This document shows, in pieces, positions 1-11,488 of a DNA stretch of 64,000 nucleotides. Origin of the DNA: Littorina saxatilis. Taxonomy: Eukaryota; Mollusca; Gastropoda; Littorinimorpha; Littorinidae. A program made the translations under genes and the position numbers. Under the pieces are notes generated by a model. The model saw only the letters and a program-made list of their open reading frames with translations. It was not told where the DNA came from and ran no database searches. Every line of letters starts with the position of its first letter. Positions within the stretch are counted from its first letter, which is position 1. Location: assembly GCF_037325665.1 (NCBI RefSeq), contig NC_090261.1:22268566-22332565 (forward strand). Reading direction: 5' to 3'.

Positions 1-13
1 CGGCTCAATAACA

Positions 14-878
14 ACAAGTCGCGTAAGGCGAAAATACAATATTTAGTCAAGTAGCTGTCGAACTCACAGAATGAAACTGAACGCAATGCAACGCAGCAAG
101 ACCGTATACTCGTGGTCCACCGCTCACGGCATAGGCAGTGAAATTGACAAGAAGAGCGGGGTAGTGGTTACGCTATGCTGCATAGCACGCTTTTCTGTAC
201 CTCTCTTCGTTTTAACTTTCTGAGCGTGTTTTTAATCCAAACATATCATATCTATATATTTTTGGAATCAGAAACCGACAAGGAATAAGATGAAAGTGTT
301 TTTAAATTGATTTCGAAAAAAAAATTTTGATAATAATTTTTATATATTTAATTTTCAGAGCTTGTTTTTAATCCGAATATAACATATTTATATGTTTTTG
401 GAATCAGCAAATGATGGAGAATAAGATAAACGTAAATTTGGATCGTTTTATAAATTTTTATTTTTTTTTACAATTTTCCGATTTTTAATGACCAAAGTCA
501 TTAATTAATTTTTAAGCCACCAAGCTGAAATGCAATACCGAACCCCGGGCTTCGTCGAAGATTACTTGACCAAAATTTGAACCAATTTGGTTGAAAAATG
601 AGGGCGTGACAGTGCCGCCTCAACTTTCACGAAAAGCCGGATATGACGTCATCAAAGACATTTATCAAAAAAATGAAAAAAACGTTCGGGGATTTCATAC
701 CCAGGAACTCTCATGTCAAATTTCATAAAGATCGGTCCAGTAGTTTAGTCTGAATCGCTCTACACACACACACACACGCACGCACACACGCACACACGCA
801 CGCACATACACCACGACCCTCGTTTCGATTCCCCCTCGATGTTAAAATATTTAGTCAAAACTTGACTAAATATAAAAA
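14..878 (+). mobile_element. 0.83 kb Helentron-like repeat, copy 1
   Basis: This copy matches 50381-51194 nearly end to end. The left end begins CAAGTCGCGTAAGGC and carries ATTTAGTCAAG. The right end carries the palindrome TTTAGTCAAAACTTGACTAAA. A CA-rich microsatellite (763-808) sits just inside the right end. Both copies share the internal words GATGACGTCATC and GATCGGTCCAGTAG. No long open frame is present. Subterminal inverted repeats, a 3' hairpin and an internal microsatellite are the plan of Helentron-derived non-autonomous elements (DINE/INE type). That class assignment is inference. Confidence 0.6.
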
Positions 879-2530
879 GTAGGATACTGGAAGATGTATG
901 TAGGAACGAAAAGTAAACGACGGGTAAACACACACTTGTGACACGCTCGATCAACACCGGAGTGCTGGTTGTCAAGTTATACAAGTGAGTACTGTAATTG
1001 GAGATCTACATGTTATTCCTCAAGATCGAAGTTTCCGAGCCATTAGATTGATTTTCCGGGATGTTGTCAACCGTCTCAGTCTGCGTCCTTTGTCAGGACT
1101 GATGGCCGACACGCTAAAATCGATACGGACGGTTAACTGTGCGGTCAAAACTAACAACACTAAGTTCAGTCACTGACAGAACACTCCAGAGATAAGCCTT
1201 TTGTCTCTTTCTCTAACACTTTTCACACCACGCACAATCTGTTTCCGATCACTGACTGGTGTGTTTCCGACCACCAAAGAAAGCACACACACTGACACAC
1301 ACGTCCCTAACACGACAGCCACACGGGGGTATGAAAAGTGTCGGAGCGGATGTTTTACACTAACTATACTTATGTTTGTCCGGGGGTCTAAGGAGTTCCG
1401 AACACACGCCCAGCTATTTGTATAGTTCCACACCTGTTTAGCATTCCAAGACAGGTTCCAATCATGCGTGACGAAAGTTCAGTCGTGTGGCTTATCGTAG
1501 GCTATATAGCGCAGCGAAGTAAGTTCGGTGCGGCACTGTCGCAGACTTGCCGGGGTGGTCGCTATTTTCATTGCGGTCAGTTTGGTAGTCCGGCCAAGCA
1601 TTTCCTGAAGGCACACTCCTCTGCATGCACAACGAGCTGCACGTTTATTCTTGAGCCCGGGTAGGCTTATATCACACCCGGCTTACCCCGGCACTAACGG
1701 CTATAACGGAGTGGCCGTTGGCAGAGGCCAGGCAACTTTGAACCCGCTGTCAGCTATTCCAGCGTATATCGCACTGTGTACATATTAATCCATATGATAT
1801 AGCACAATATTACCCTGGACGTTCTAAATCGTGTGATATATTACTATATCACCCCGTCGCTGAGTGCCAGAGAGCAACTTAAAACCGTCTTTCAGCCATT
1901 CATTCCTCTATGTATCATATCGCACTGTGTGTTACTGTACACGACCCAGCTAATCAAAACCCGTTGTCCACAACACACCTGTCGATATCATTCCCTTCGC
2001 TTCCCAACCCACTACACTGAGTCTTCCAGTCCGAGACCGTAGAGATAGAACCCTCGGCGGTCTCTCGTTCAATCCAAAGCTAAACGGGGTGGCCACTAAA
2101 CGTGCCACTCTAGCGATTGACTTAGTTCCTAGCTCGCTGTGTCTCACAGAGATAATCACTCTCAGTCGGGGGGGTTGTGTATTTACGACTTTGTGTGTGT
2201 TGTCAACCAGGCAGGTCACAGCACGCGACTGTTGTGATTGTGTGCGCTGATCGAAGTCTTGTGTTTTTGTTTTCATGTGTTCTAAAATACCCTAAGCTTT
2301 GCTGTGCTAAATTTCTATTTTTGTCCCCAGAATAAGAATCTATTTGGCATAAAATACCCTGTCGCGTGAACGCCTTAAATACCCTGCCGCGTAATGGACC
2401 ATGCTGTAGAAAGTGTATCCATAAAATCGAAGCTTCAGTGTGTTCCATATTTAATGTGTAAGCCTTCGTGATATGAAAGACGATGAAAACTTACGTATTA
2501 TACACTTGTAATCTTTGATAACTGTTTCGG
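879..2530. other. Unassigned intergenic sequence
   Basis: About 1.6 kb with no frame that looks like conserved protein and no recognised repeat ends. Open frames are all under 110 codons and overlap one another. I see no gene here. It could be an old element or the distal promoter side of GFM2. Confidence 0.4.
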
Positions 2531-2539
2531 TGATTCTAA

Positions 2540-2616
2540 CACTAGTGAGACAGATATAGGCGCCTGGAGCCAATTGATGGGACTCGCGCTATAGAAAAGT
2601 TGTTATTGTTATTATA
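2540..2616 (+). mobile_element. SINE 3' tail fragment
   Basis: The segment holds a GGCGCCTGGAG...GCGCTATAGAAAAG block followed by a TTATTGTTATTA tail. This layout (short GC block, CGCTATA-type motif, simple A/T tail) matches the tails at 13638-13706 and 62350-62418. It looks like a 5'-truncated SINE insertion. Family assignment is inference. Confidence 0.45.
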
Positions 2617-2861
2617 TGAAGGAAAACTCGAGAAAAAAGGCAGTGCTGTTAATCAATGAGGAGAATATAATAATTTGGAAATGTTGTTTGCAAGTTCCGG
2701 ATCGAGTCAGTTCCGGGTCCTTTCACTTGATCGAATTGATGTTCGATTAACAGATTCTTAAAATGGCTAAGCGAGAATGGCGTGTTTGACATGGTGCGCC
2801 ACAAAAACACAGTAATCAAGATTGATCCACGATGATGAAGCACGGGCTATTGTGCGTATCC

Positions 2862-2928
2862 TCTGTGTGTGTGTGTGTGTTTGTGTGTGTGTGTTTGTGT
2901 GTGTGTGTGCGTGTGTGTGTGTGTGCCG

Positions 2929-2974
<46 letters not shown>

Positions 2975-3028
2975 GTGTGTGTGTGCGTGTGTGTGTGTGT
3001 GCGTGCGTGTGTGTGTGTGTGTGTGTGA
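2862..3028. repeat. (GT)n microsatellite
   Basis: About 165 bp of interrupted GT repeat with occasional C substitutions. Translated frames in either strand are only Cys-Val or Thr-His repeats and are not genes. Confidence 0.95.
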
Positions 3029-3171
3029 ACGTTTTTCTTGTTCGTGGCAACGTGAGAAAACGCGCTGAATCATCAACTGTGCTAGTTCACTGTGAGGATA
3101 ATCTTTGAAAGAAATGCTTTTCACCGATCGACAGACATAAATACATTCACACACTAGCAGACACACTAGCA

Positions 3172-3173
<2 letters not shown>

Positions 3174-3222
<49 letters not shown>
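3174..3222. repeat. (CA)n microsatellite
   Basis: A pure CA tract of about 49 bp, 150 bp downstream of the longer GT tract. Confidence 0.95.
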
Positions 3223-3224
<2 letters not shown>

Positions 3225-3713
3225 AGAGCACGACACTGCATGACACACAGAATAATGCACATCAAGTTTCCAAGACTTCCTGTGATGATTCTAATCTTAC
3301 AAGGCAATCGTGACACGACGTAATTAACAATGACGAAAGAATCGACCCAATCAGTGCCACTACCGCGTATTATGACTGTGAAGTAATCGATTTTCTCCGA
3401 CAGAGTGGGGCAAGCAAATTTTCCGCACAATTACACTCTGTGACAAGCTTCGTGTGGCGGCTAGAACAGGGCCTGGTTACTGTGTACGTCAAACTTGCTG
3501 TAGGCCTTTTTGGGGTCAGCGATGGAACAGCATTTGGGTTGTTTAAGTGACTCAGACTGTGACCACGGGTACCCTTTATGGCGAAGCTGCCAAGGGAAAG
3601 AAGTAGAATAAGAAGAAATGGAAGAAGGAGGAAGGAAAACAAGAAAGAAACAACAGAAGAGAAAAGAAATAGAAATAGATTAAAAAAAAATACAATAAGA
3701 AGAAATGGAGGAA

Positions 3714-3714
<1 letters not shown>

Positions 3715-3787
<73 letters not shown>

Positions 3788-3916
3788 TCCTCCGAAAACG
3801 GCGTATGGCTGCCTACATGGCGGGGTTAAAAACGGTCATACACGTAAAATTCCACTCGTGCAAAAAACACGAGTGTACGTGGGAGTTTCAGCCCACGAAC
3901 GCAGAAGAAGAAGAAG

Positions 3917-4005
<89 letters not shown>

Positions 4006-4063
4006 GCACACACACTGACGCACACACACGCGCGGCGCGCGCGCGCACACACACACACACACA
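3715..4063. repeat. Compound (CA)n tract split by a SINE fragment
   Basis: CA repeat occupies 3715-3787 and 3919-4063. Between them lies a 131 bp fragment of the tRNA-headed SINE. The right half is interrupted by GCGCGC-rich pieces around 4030-4045. Confidence 0.9.
3788..3918 (+). mobile_element. tRNA-SINE, 5'-truncated copy 1
   Basis: Only the 3' half is present. It begins at TCCTCCGAAAACGGCG, includes the hairpin arms CACTCGTG/CACGAGTG, and ends in a (GAA)n tail. Both sides run directly into CA repeat, so no unique target duplication can be read. Confidence 0.9.
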
Positions 4064-4459
4064 CGGCATAGGAGAATGCCACCTCTCCCGTAGTGGTTTT
4101 TAAGAAATTAATTATTATATAAAAAAAATCCTTCTGCACTGAAAGCAGCCAGGCTGTACATTTGTTCTCAGTGCCTAAGTGGAATAATGGCCTTATCCCG
4201 TGTAAGAGCGGGTGGGAGGCGCCGGTTGGGATGTGTCGTCAATAGTTATCAAAAACTACTCTACATTGGTACTTTGTTAGAGGAGAAGAAAACTGTAAGT
4301 GTGGTATTCTTTCAAAGTTAGAAGAGAGCTAAAACGTCACGATCTTACCAGACTTTATTCATGAAACTCCCCCAAAGGACATGAGACACAATCGTCCAAA
4401 AGCGAAAGCGAAACTCGTAAGAAAGACAACTTTGTACGAAAAGTGACATCCGGTTCACT

Positions 4460-4504
4460 ATGCCTTACGTCCCTTCGAACAAGGTCAACATGGCAGCTTG
4501 TTAG
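4460..4504 (+). other. Possible upstream ORF before GFM2
   Basis: A 14-codon frame (MPYVPSNKVNMAAC then stop) ends 30 bp before the GFM2 start codon and contains a second in-frame ATG. Whether this stretch is in the mRNA is unknown. If it is, it would be a short translated leader. Confidence 0.3.
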
Positions 4505-4534
4505 CCTCTCCTGTCTGCAATCTGAGGCTTCAAG

Positions 4535-7500
4535 ATGATGTGCGGCCGTGTAATACGTTATAATAACTTACATACACACTCATTTTATCGAAGAGCAACT
4601 GCCAGACATGTGTCTTCATATCATTCAGCAGAACATGGACATTACCAGCGCCAGTGTCGTGATGTTGAAGTGCCGCGTAGCAGCCGACAGTTTGCAACTC
4701 GAAGCAAGGACCACGAGGATATGGCGAAGATCCGAAACATTGGCATCATGGCTCATATTGACGCAGGAAAAACAACCACCAGTGAACGAATGCTATACTA
4801 CTCTGGATTTTCAAGACACTTAGGTACTACAACATGAATACAATAGTTTTTTGTGTGCATGCCGACTGTTTGAACATACTTGGACTTTACAGAACTGAAC
4901 AACGAAAGTAGATCTAGAGCGTTCCTTCCGTAAACACAAAGCTAGGTCTTGATCATTCAGATTTACGCACATTTGTGATGTGTGTGAAATTGTTATTATC
5001 TTGCATTGGAAACATGATCATGAGTTAAAGTAACAATGAAACCGGCTTTGTTGATTTCATTTATTGTTGTACCAGAAAGAGTAAATGGGATCCGATAAGG
5101 CCTAAAAAAAAAATAGGTGTGGTTACGGTAACCCGACCTACCCTATTTTTAGGGGCCGACCCTATAACTTTTCATTACATTTGTCAAAAAAACCCACAAA
5201 AAACAAGAAAACGAGTGCAGAAAACGCAATGAAAGCGAAAGCGCCCGAGTCGCACACTTATTTCCCTGTCAAGTAAGTTTAATTTGTACACATTAGAAAA
5301 AAAAAGTTTTAAAAAAAAAAGTGATTGCCTACCTTCCTACCCTATTTTTTGGGGCTATGTTACCGTAACCACACCTATTATTTTTTTTGGCCTAAGATTT
5401 TTTAGTGATCATACTGAAGCTGGTTCACGAGACTGCAGGTACACGACGTATGAGGGGGATGACTCAATAAGGAGTGTTCATGAAATGCTTTACAGCATTC
5501 AGTCAATTGAAATGGATCATATTTAACGAGCAACCTTAATGATATACACTACCGATACATGCACAGCCTGGCGGTAACCTTACAATTAATTTTTTACTGC
5601 TGCTAATGCTATGTTGAAGTTACCACTTTGTTCTTGAAAATGCCTTCTTACTTCCTCAGGAGATATTGCAGAAGATGTGGCATAATTTTTACGTGATGTG
5701 ATTTTTCACGTTATGACGTCTTTCGAATTTTATTTGGCTTTTGGAGTAGAGATTTCACTAGAAAGAGATCAAGGGTCAAAAGACCTTTTATTTTTTTAAT
5801 CGAAACCGTATTTCTTTCGTTAGCTGAAATCGTGGGCATGTGTGTGCAGGTGATGTTGATCGTGGGGACACAGTAATGGATTACATGGAGCAGGAAAGAG
5901 ACAGAGGCATAACCATCAACTCTGCTGCCATTACCTTCCACTGGAACCATCACAAGATCAACCTTATTGATACTCCAGGTAATTTTCTAGATACACGTAT
6001 CACAGATCAATCTCATTGATGCGTCAAAAAGAAAAATACTGATGTCTCATTGACACACCAGGAACAGGTTTTCTGCAGAACAGATGCATCCATGCATGGG
6101 GTATCTTCTTCTTCTGCGTTCGTGGGCTGAAACTCCCATGTACACTCGTGTTTTTTGCACGAGTGGAATTTTACGTGTACGACCGTTTTTTACCCCGCCA
6201 TTTAGGCAGCCATACGCCGTTTTCGGAGGAAGCATGCTGGGTATTTTCGTGTTTCTATAACCCACCGAACTCTGACATGGATTACAGGATCTTTTTCGTG
6301 CGCACTTGGTCTTGTGCTTGCGTGTACACACGGGGGTGTTCGGACACCGAGGAGAGTCTGCACCCAAAGTTGACTCTGAGAAATAAATCTCTTGCCGAAC
6401 GTGGGGACGAACTCACGCTGACAGCGGCCAACTGGATACAAATCCAGCGCGCTACCGACTGAGCTACATCCCCGCCCTGCATGGGGTATTACTCTCACAG
6501 AATCGTTGTAGGTTGGTGTCATTGATCATGCACATTAGAACTTATTAACATGCTTGGAATTTTTCAAGCAGAATTGCCACAGGTTGCTCTCACTGACAAC
6601 CAGAGGACTGCTTTTTCTAACAGAGTTAGATTAGTGGTGCCTGACCAAGATTGAGGATCAGGGATGGCCAAATTTCAAAATTGTAACTCGCTAAACGGGC
6701 TTCAACAAAGTCACTAGCCCGCCAGACATTTTGCTGGCCCGGTACATACCACTGTTGCTGCATCTGCAGCTTTGAAACTCGATATTACAACCAAAAGTGT
6801 TGCATTGGACCAGAATTTTCACTGGCCAGCCAGGCAAGTTGCCTGGCTGTTTCTACTAGCGAGGCAGATTTTGTACTCCCCCCTGGCGATCGGGTGGACG
6901 ATTTGGCCATCCCTGAAAATACATATGCGTAAGTTTCTTTGAAATAGTGTTTTGTAATTGCTATTGTTTTACTACACGTGTTCAGGTCATGTGGATTTCA
7001 CAGTGGAGGTGGAGCGCACGCTGCGTGTGTTGGACGGTTCAGTAGCAGTGCTGGACGCATCAGCAGGTACTGTTTATAACGTGTCAGGCAACAGACATAT
7101 ATATAGTTATTAATAGGTTAATGAAAGTTGGCATGAGGCATCATCATCATAAGAAGGGCTGTTATAATTGTGTCTTTGGTTTCTGAACTAGATAACGAGC
7201 AACCACATTTGAAGCGGAAGTACTGTGTAGGAAAAATGTCAAGTCTGATGATAAAATATGCACTGAGTAACGTATGTAGCAGAATCATACAGATTTTTTG
7301 AACTTCATAAAGTATTTTACATTGTGCTTTGAAGATAGAGTTGGTAAAATTCACCACAGAGATTTCTTGCTTCAAGATGCTATAAACCCTCCTACTGTTT
7401 TTATCAATTTTCTTATGTGACAGGGAGACTGCTGCGTCAACCTTCACAGCAGGCTCTGCAGTTGTCGGTCGTTAAGAGCGCGAGCTGTTTATAGCTCGGC

Positions 7501-10500
7501 GTTTCTTAGACTTTGCTCACACCTGTGCATTGTAGAGTTCTGTTTGTGATAGGGTCTGGCTGCTGCAGTCTCCTTGTATACATGTTCTTGGTTGCCTTTG
7601 AGTCACCATAACAGTTTTTATAGGGCTAAGAAATTAGCTCTAAAATTCTCAATCCTGTTTGATTGGACTTCGCCTCCAGGGGTGATTGTTGTGTTCCGAC
7701 ACTTGGTTACACTTACAAAATACATGATACATATACCTGTGTACTTTCTTGCTAGGCGTTGAAGCCCAGACAGTGACGGTGTGGCAGCAGGCAGAGAACT
7801 ACAGCGTCCCCTGCATGGTGTACCTCAACAAGATGGACAAGCAAGGGGCCAGCGTGCAGCACTGTCTGCGCTCACTGCAGGAAAAACTGCGCGTCTCGCC
7901 CCTCCTCTTGCACCTGCCGCTGGGTGTGGAGAGAGACTTTTCAGGCGTCGTTGATCTCATTCATTTTAACACCTTGTCCTGGGACCCTTCACAGAGCTAC
8001 GATGGGAGGACCTTTACTACAAAGCCTCTCAGTGTGTCCGATGGCTCAGAACTGTACCAGGAAGCTGCGAAAGCAAGAACTGCGCTGATAGGCCAGCTAG
8101 CTGATCATGACGACCATATCGCAGACTTGGTTCTTGGGGAGGTGAAACTGGAAGACATTTCCGCAGATGACATCGTTAGTGCCATACGACGTGTAACGCT
8201 TGCCAGGAAGGTGGTTCCCGTGTTGTGTGGCAGTTCGCTGAAGAACAAAGGAGTGCAGCCGCTGATGGACAGCATTGTCTCATACCTGCCCAGCCCGAAA
8301 GACAGAAACTACAGCTTTGCCGACTACTACAACACTGACCTCTGTGCCTTTGCTTTCAAGGTGTCCCACGATCCACAGAGGGGGCCCCTGACGTATCTTC
8401 GGCTATACTCAGGCTCCTTGAAAAGTGGTGCCACTATCTACAACATCAACCGACAGAACACGGAAAAGACCAGTCGCATCCTACAGGTGTACGCGGACGA
8501 GCTTCACGACATCTCCAGAGCTGTGGCCGGTAACATTGTGGCTGTGGCCGGCCTCAAACAAGTTAGTTCAAACCTATCAATCAGTTACAGGTCTAGGGCA
8601 AATAGAGACAGACAGACAGACAGACAGACGGACGGATGGTGAAGGGGGGAGGGAAGTGATGGCATGAGGATGGCACTTAGAATTCAAGACAAGTATAAGG
8701 GGGGTGGGGGGCAGGCAGGACGATGGCACTTAGAATTCAAGACACGTAGGGAAAGGAATGGGAACTTAGTAAGGACTCAGAACTTAATTTACAAGTGAAA
8801 CAGGGAGAATTCCTATTGTCCTCACCAGTTACAGAGAATGCACTTTTAGAGCCCCTTGTGATCCAACAGTTTTCAGAGGATAGTTACTGCACATGATGTT
8901 TTCAGATAATTAACACACACAGAGATTTGACCCAGGGGATTTGGCACAGTGGATAGGACATCTGAGGAAGAAACCTGGTTGTTGCTAGTGTTGCGTTTGG
9001 GCCTAAACTTTTGTAGAGATATATCTCTTACAGTCAGCTTTCTGTGTAGACTGCTTTTGATGCTAGTGTTGTGTTTGAGCCCAAACTTTTGCAGGGTTAT
9101 ATTTCTCAGTCAGCTTTCTGTGAAGACTGTTTTCAGTTTATCACAGCATTACTTGCATAAAGGAGAACGTTTTAAAACCAATTAAACCACACAAAAAAGC
9201 ACACATACACATGTGTATTATTTTGCTTTGATCAAGACTGTAAAACAAAAAAAACTGGATTGAATTTGCAGACACTCACAGGTGATACCCTGACGAGCAG
9301 CCAGTCAGCAGCAAAGGCAGCAGCCAAAGCCTGGCGCCGCCAACAGGAACAGCAACAGAAAACCCAGCAGCATCAGAAGGGAGAGCAGGAGGAGGGGGGG
9401 GAGGAGGATGCAGAGGAGGTTTCACCTGTGTTGGCTGCCATGAACGTCCCAGCTCCCGTCTTCTTCTGTTCCATTGAGCCACCGTCCATGGCCTATCAGA
9501 AGAACCTGGAGCATGCTTTGGAGTGTCTCCAAAAAGAAGATCCAAGTCTAAAGGTATAGTTGGAATCATGTGCTTATTTCACCGTTTTGACAGCACAATG
9601 AACTTTAAGGCTTCTTACCAAATAATCATACAACAATTATTTACCTGTTACAGATGATTGAATAATCACACAGGACAGGTCTTACTCAAATTTTCTTTCC
9701 CTCCCCTATCTCTCTCTGTATGTCTCTAATCCCCCCCCCCCCCCTCTCCCTCACAAGCGTACAAACACACAGATGGATATGCAAACACACACACACACAC
9801 ACATATCTTTGGACTTCCTCTCTACGAAGCGTATTCTTACTCAGTTACTGTCATTGGAGACTAGACAGCCATGACATTAACAAGTAGTTCCTCATGATAC
9901 TTTAAGAATTCGCACACAACAGCAATTAGTTTACAGTTCACGATGAGCTGAGCCTGTGTGTGTTGTCAGGTGGAGGTCAACGCAGAGACAGGGCAGACGA
10001 TACTGTCAGGGATGGGAGAGTTGCATCTGGACATCGTCCAGTCCAGGATCCACAAGGAGTACGGCATTGAGGCTGACCTGGGCCCTCTCCAGATTGCATA
10101 CAGGGAAACCATCTCCCAAGGGGCAGAGGCCTCGGAGGTATGTAATTTCTGCGCAACCATTTTTATCTTATTTCTTTTTTCTTTTTTTTATTGGGGTGGA
10201 GGATTAGGACTGAACTAGCTGAACAATCTGAAAAATCTTCACGTAGATTATGTTTTCTTATGTTGTTGAGCATACCCGGGCTTTACACTCACAGCTAGGG
10301 CCACTTGGTACAGAGAAGTTGACTGTCATCCAAAATGTAAAGGTTAATACTTATACGATCCTTTTCATGGGCGGGGATGTAGCTCAGTCGGTAGCGCGCT
10401 GGATTTGTATCCAGTTGGCCGCTGTCAGCGTGAGTTTGTCCCCACGTTCGGCGAGAGATTTATTTCTCAGAGTCAACTTTGTGTGCAGACTCTCCTCGGT

Positions 10501-11442
10501 GTCAGAACACCCCTGTGTGTACACGCAAGCACAAGACCAAGTGCGCACGAAAAAGATCCTGTAATCCATGTCAGAGTTCGGTGGGTTATAGAAACACAAA
10601 AATACCCAGCATGCTTCCTCCGAAAACGGCGTATGGCTGCCTAAATGGCGGGGTAAAAAACGGTCATACACGTAAAATTCCACTCGTGCAAAAAACACGA
10701 GTGTACATGGGAGTTTCAGCCCACAAACGCAGAAGAAGAAGAAGATACGATCCTTTTCAATTTCCCTTTCAAGAAGCCTTACTTTTTTTTCTCCATTTTT
10801 TTTCTTCTTCTGGAAACTGTCATGTCATTTCGTTTGGTTTGTTTTAGAGTTTTTAGTGTTGGTTGTTTTAGGCTGACTATAGTTAATATGATATGGAGAT
10901 GTGTTTTTCTTAATGCAAGGTTGATACACATTTTGTTGACAATTAAGAAGTACAGGAAGCCAATTAGCATACATTTTGCACAGAAGCAATGGCACCAGGA
11001 GAGAGAGAGAGTGTGTGTATGGTGCGTGTGTGTGTTCGTCTGTCAGTGACTGTGGTTCCTTATCATACCCTTTTTTGTGTTCTTCACACCAGGTACTGGA
11101 CAAAACACTAGGTGACAGAAACCACTTTGTACGGCTGCGAATGTCGGTGACAGCCGACCCAGACAGCACACACTTCAGACAGGTGACGGTGGCGCCCTCT
11201 CGTGACAACCCCATCAACTACCTCAGGCCTCCGCAGCTCAAGGCTCTCAACAATGGTGTCAAGTCCGCTCTTGCTAACGGTCAGCTCACTGTTGTATTAG
11301 CCTTAAAAACACACCAACAATCTTTTGACCATGACCCGTTAGGATGGTCGACTTTTATTTGGCATTATGGTGGTTTTTTTTCTGGAAGCTTCAAGAATAT
11401 CCATATTTTCAGCACAAATGCATATATATATATATATACTAC

Positions 11443-11488
<46 letters not shown>

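Noticed and set aside
1180-2450. A possible long terminal repeat or other retroelement part upstream of GFM2
   Set aside because: The stretch is distinctive in composition but shows no paired copy, no terminal repeat partner and no recognisable retroelement domain, so no element is called.
2822-4139. Long Thr-His and Cys-Val repeat frames
   Set aside because: These are frames through CA/GT microsatellites; no protein signal outside the repeat.
10382-10450. Apparent tRNA genes in the SINE heads (A and B boxes, possible UGU anticodon)
   Set aside because: The acceptor stem does not close, the sequence continues into a shared SINE body, and the same unit occurs many times with flanking duplications.
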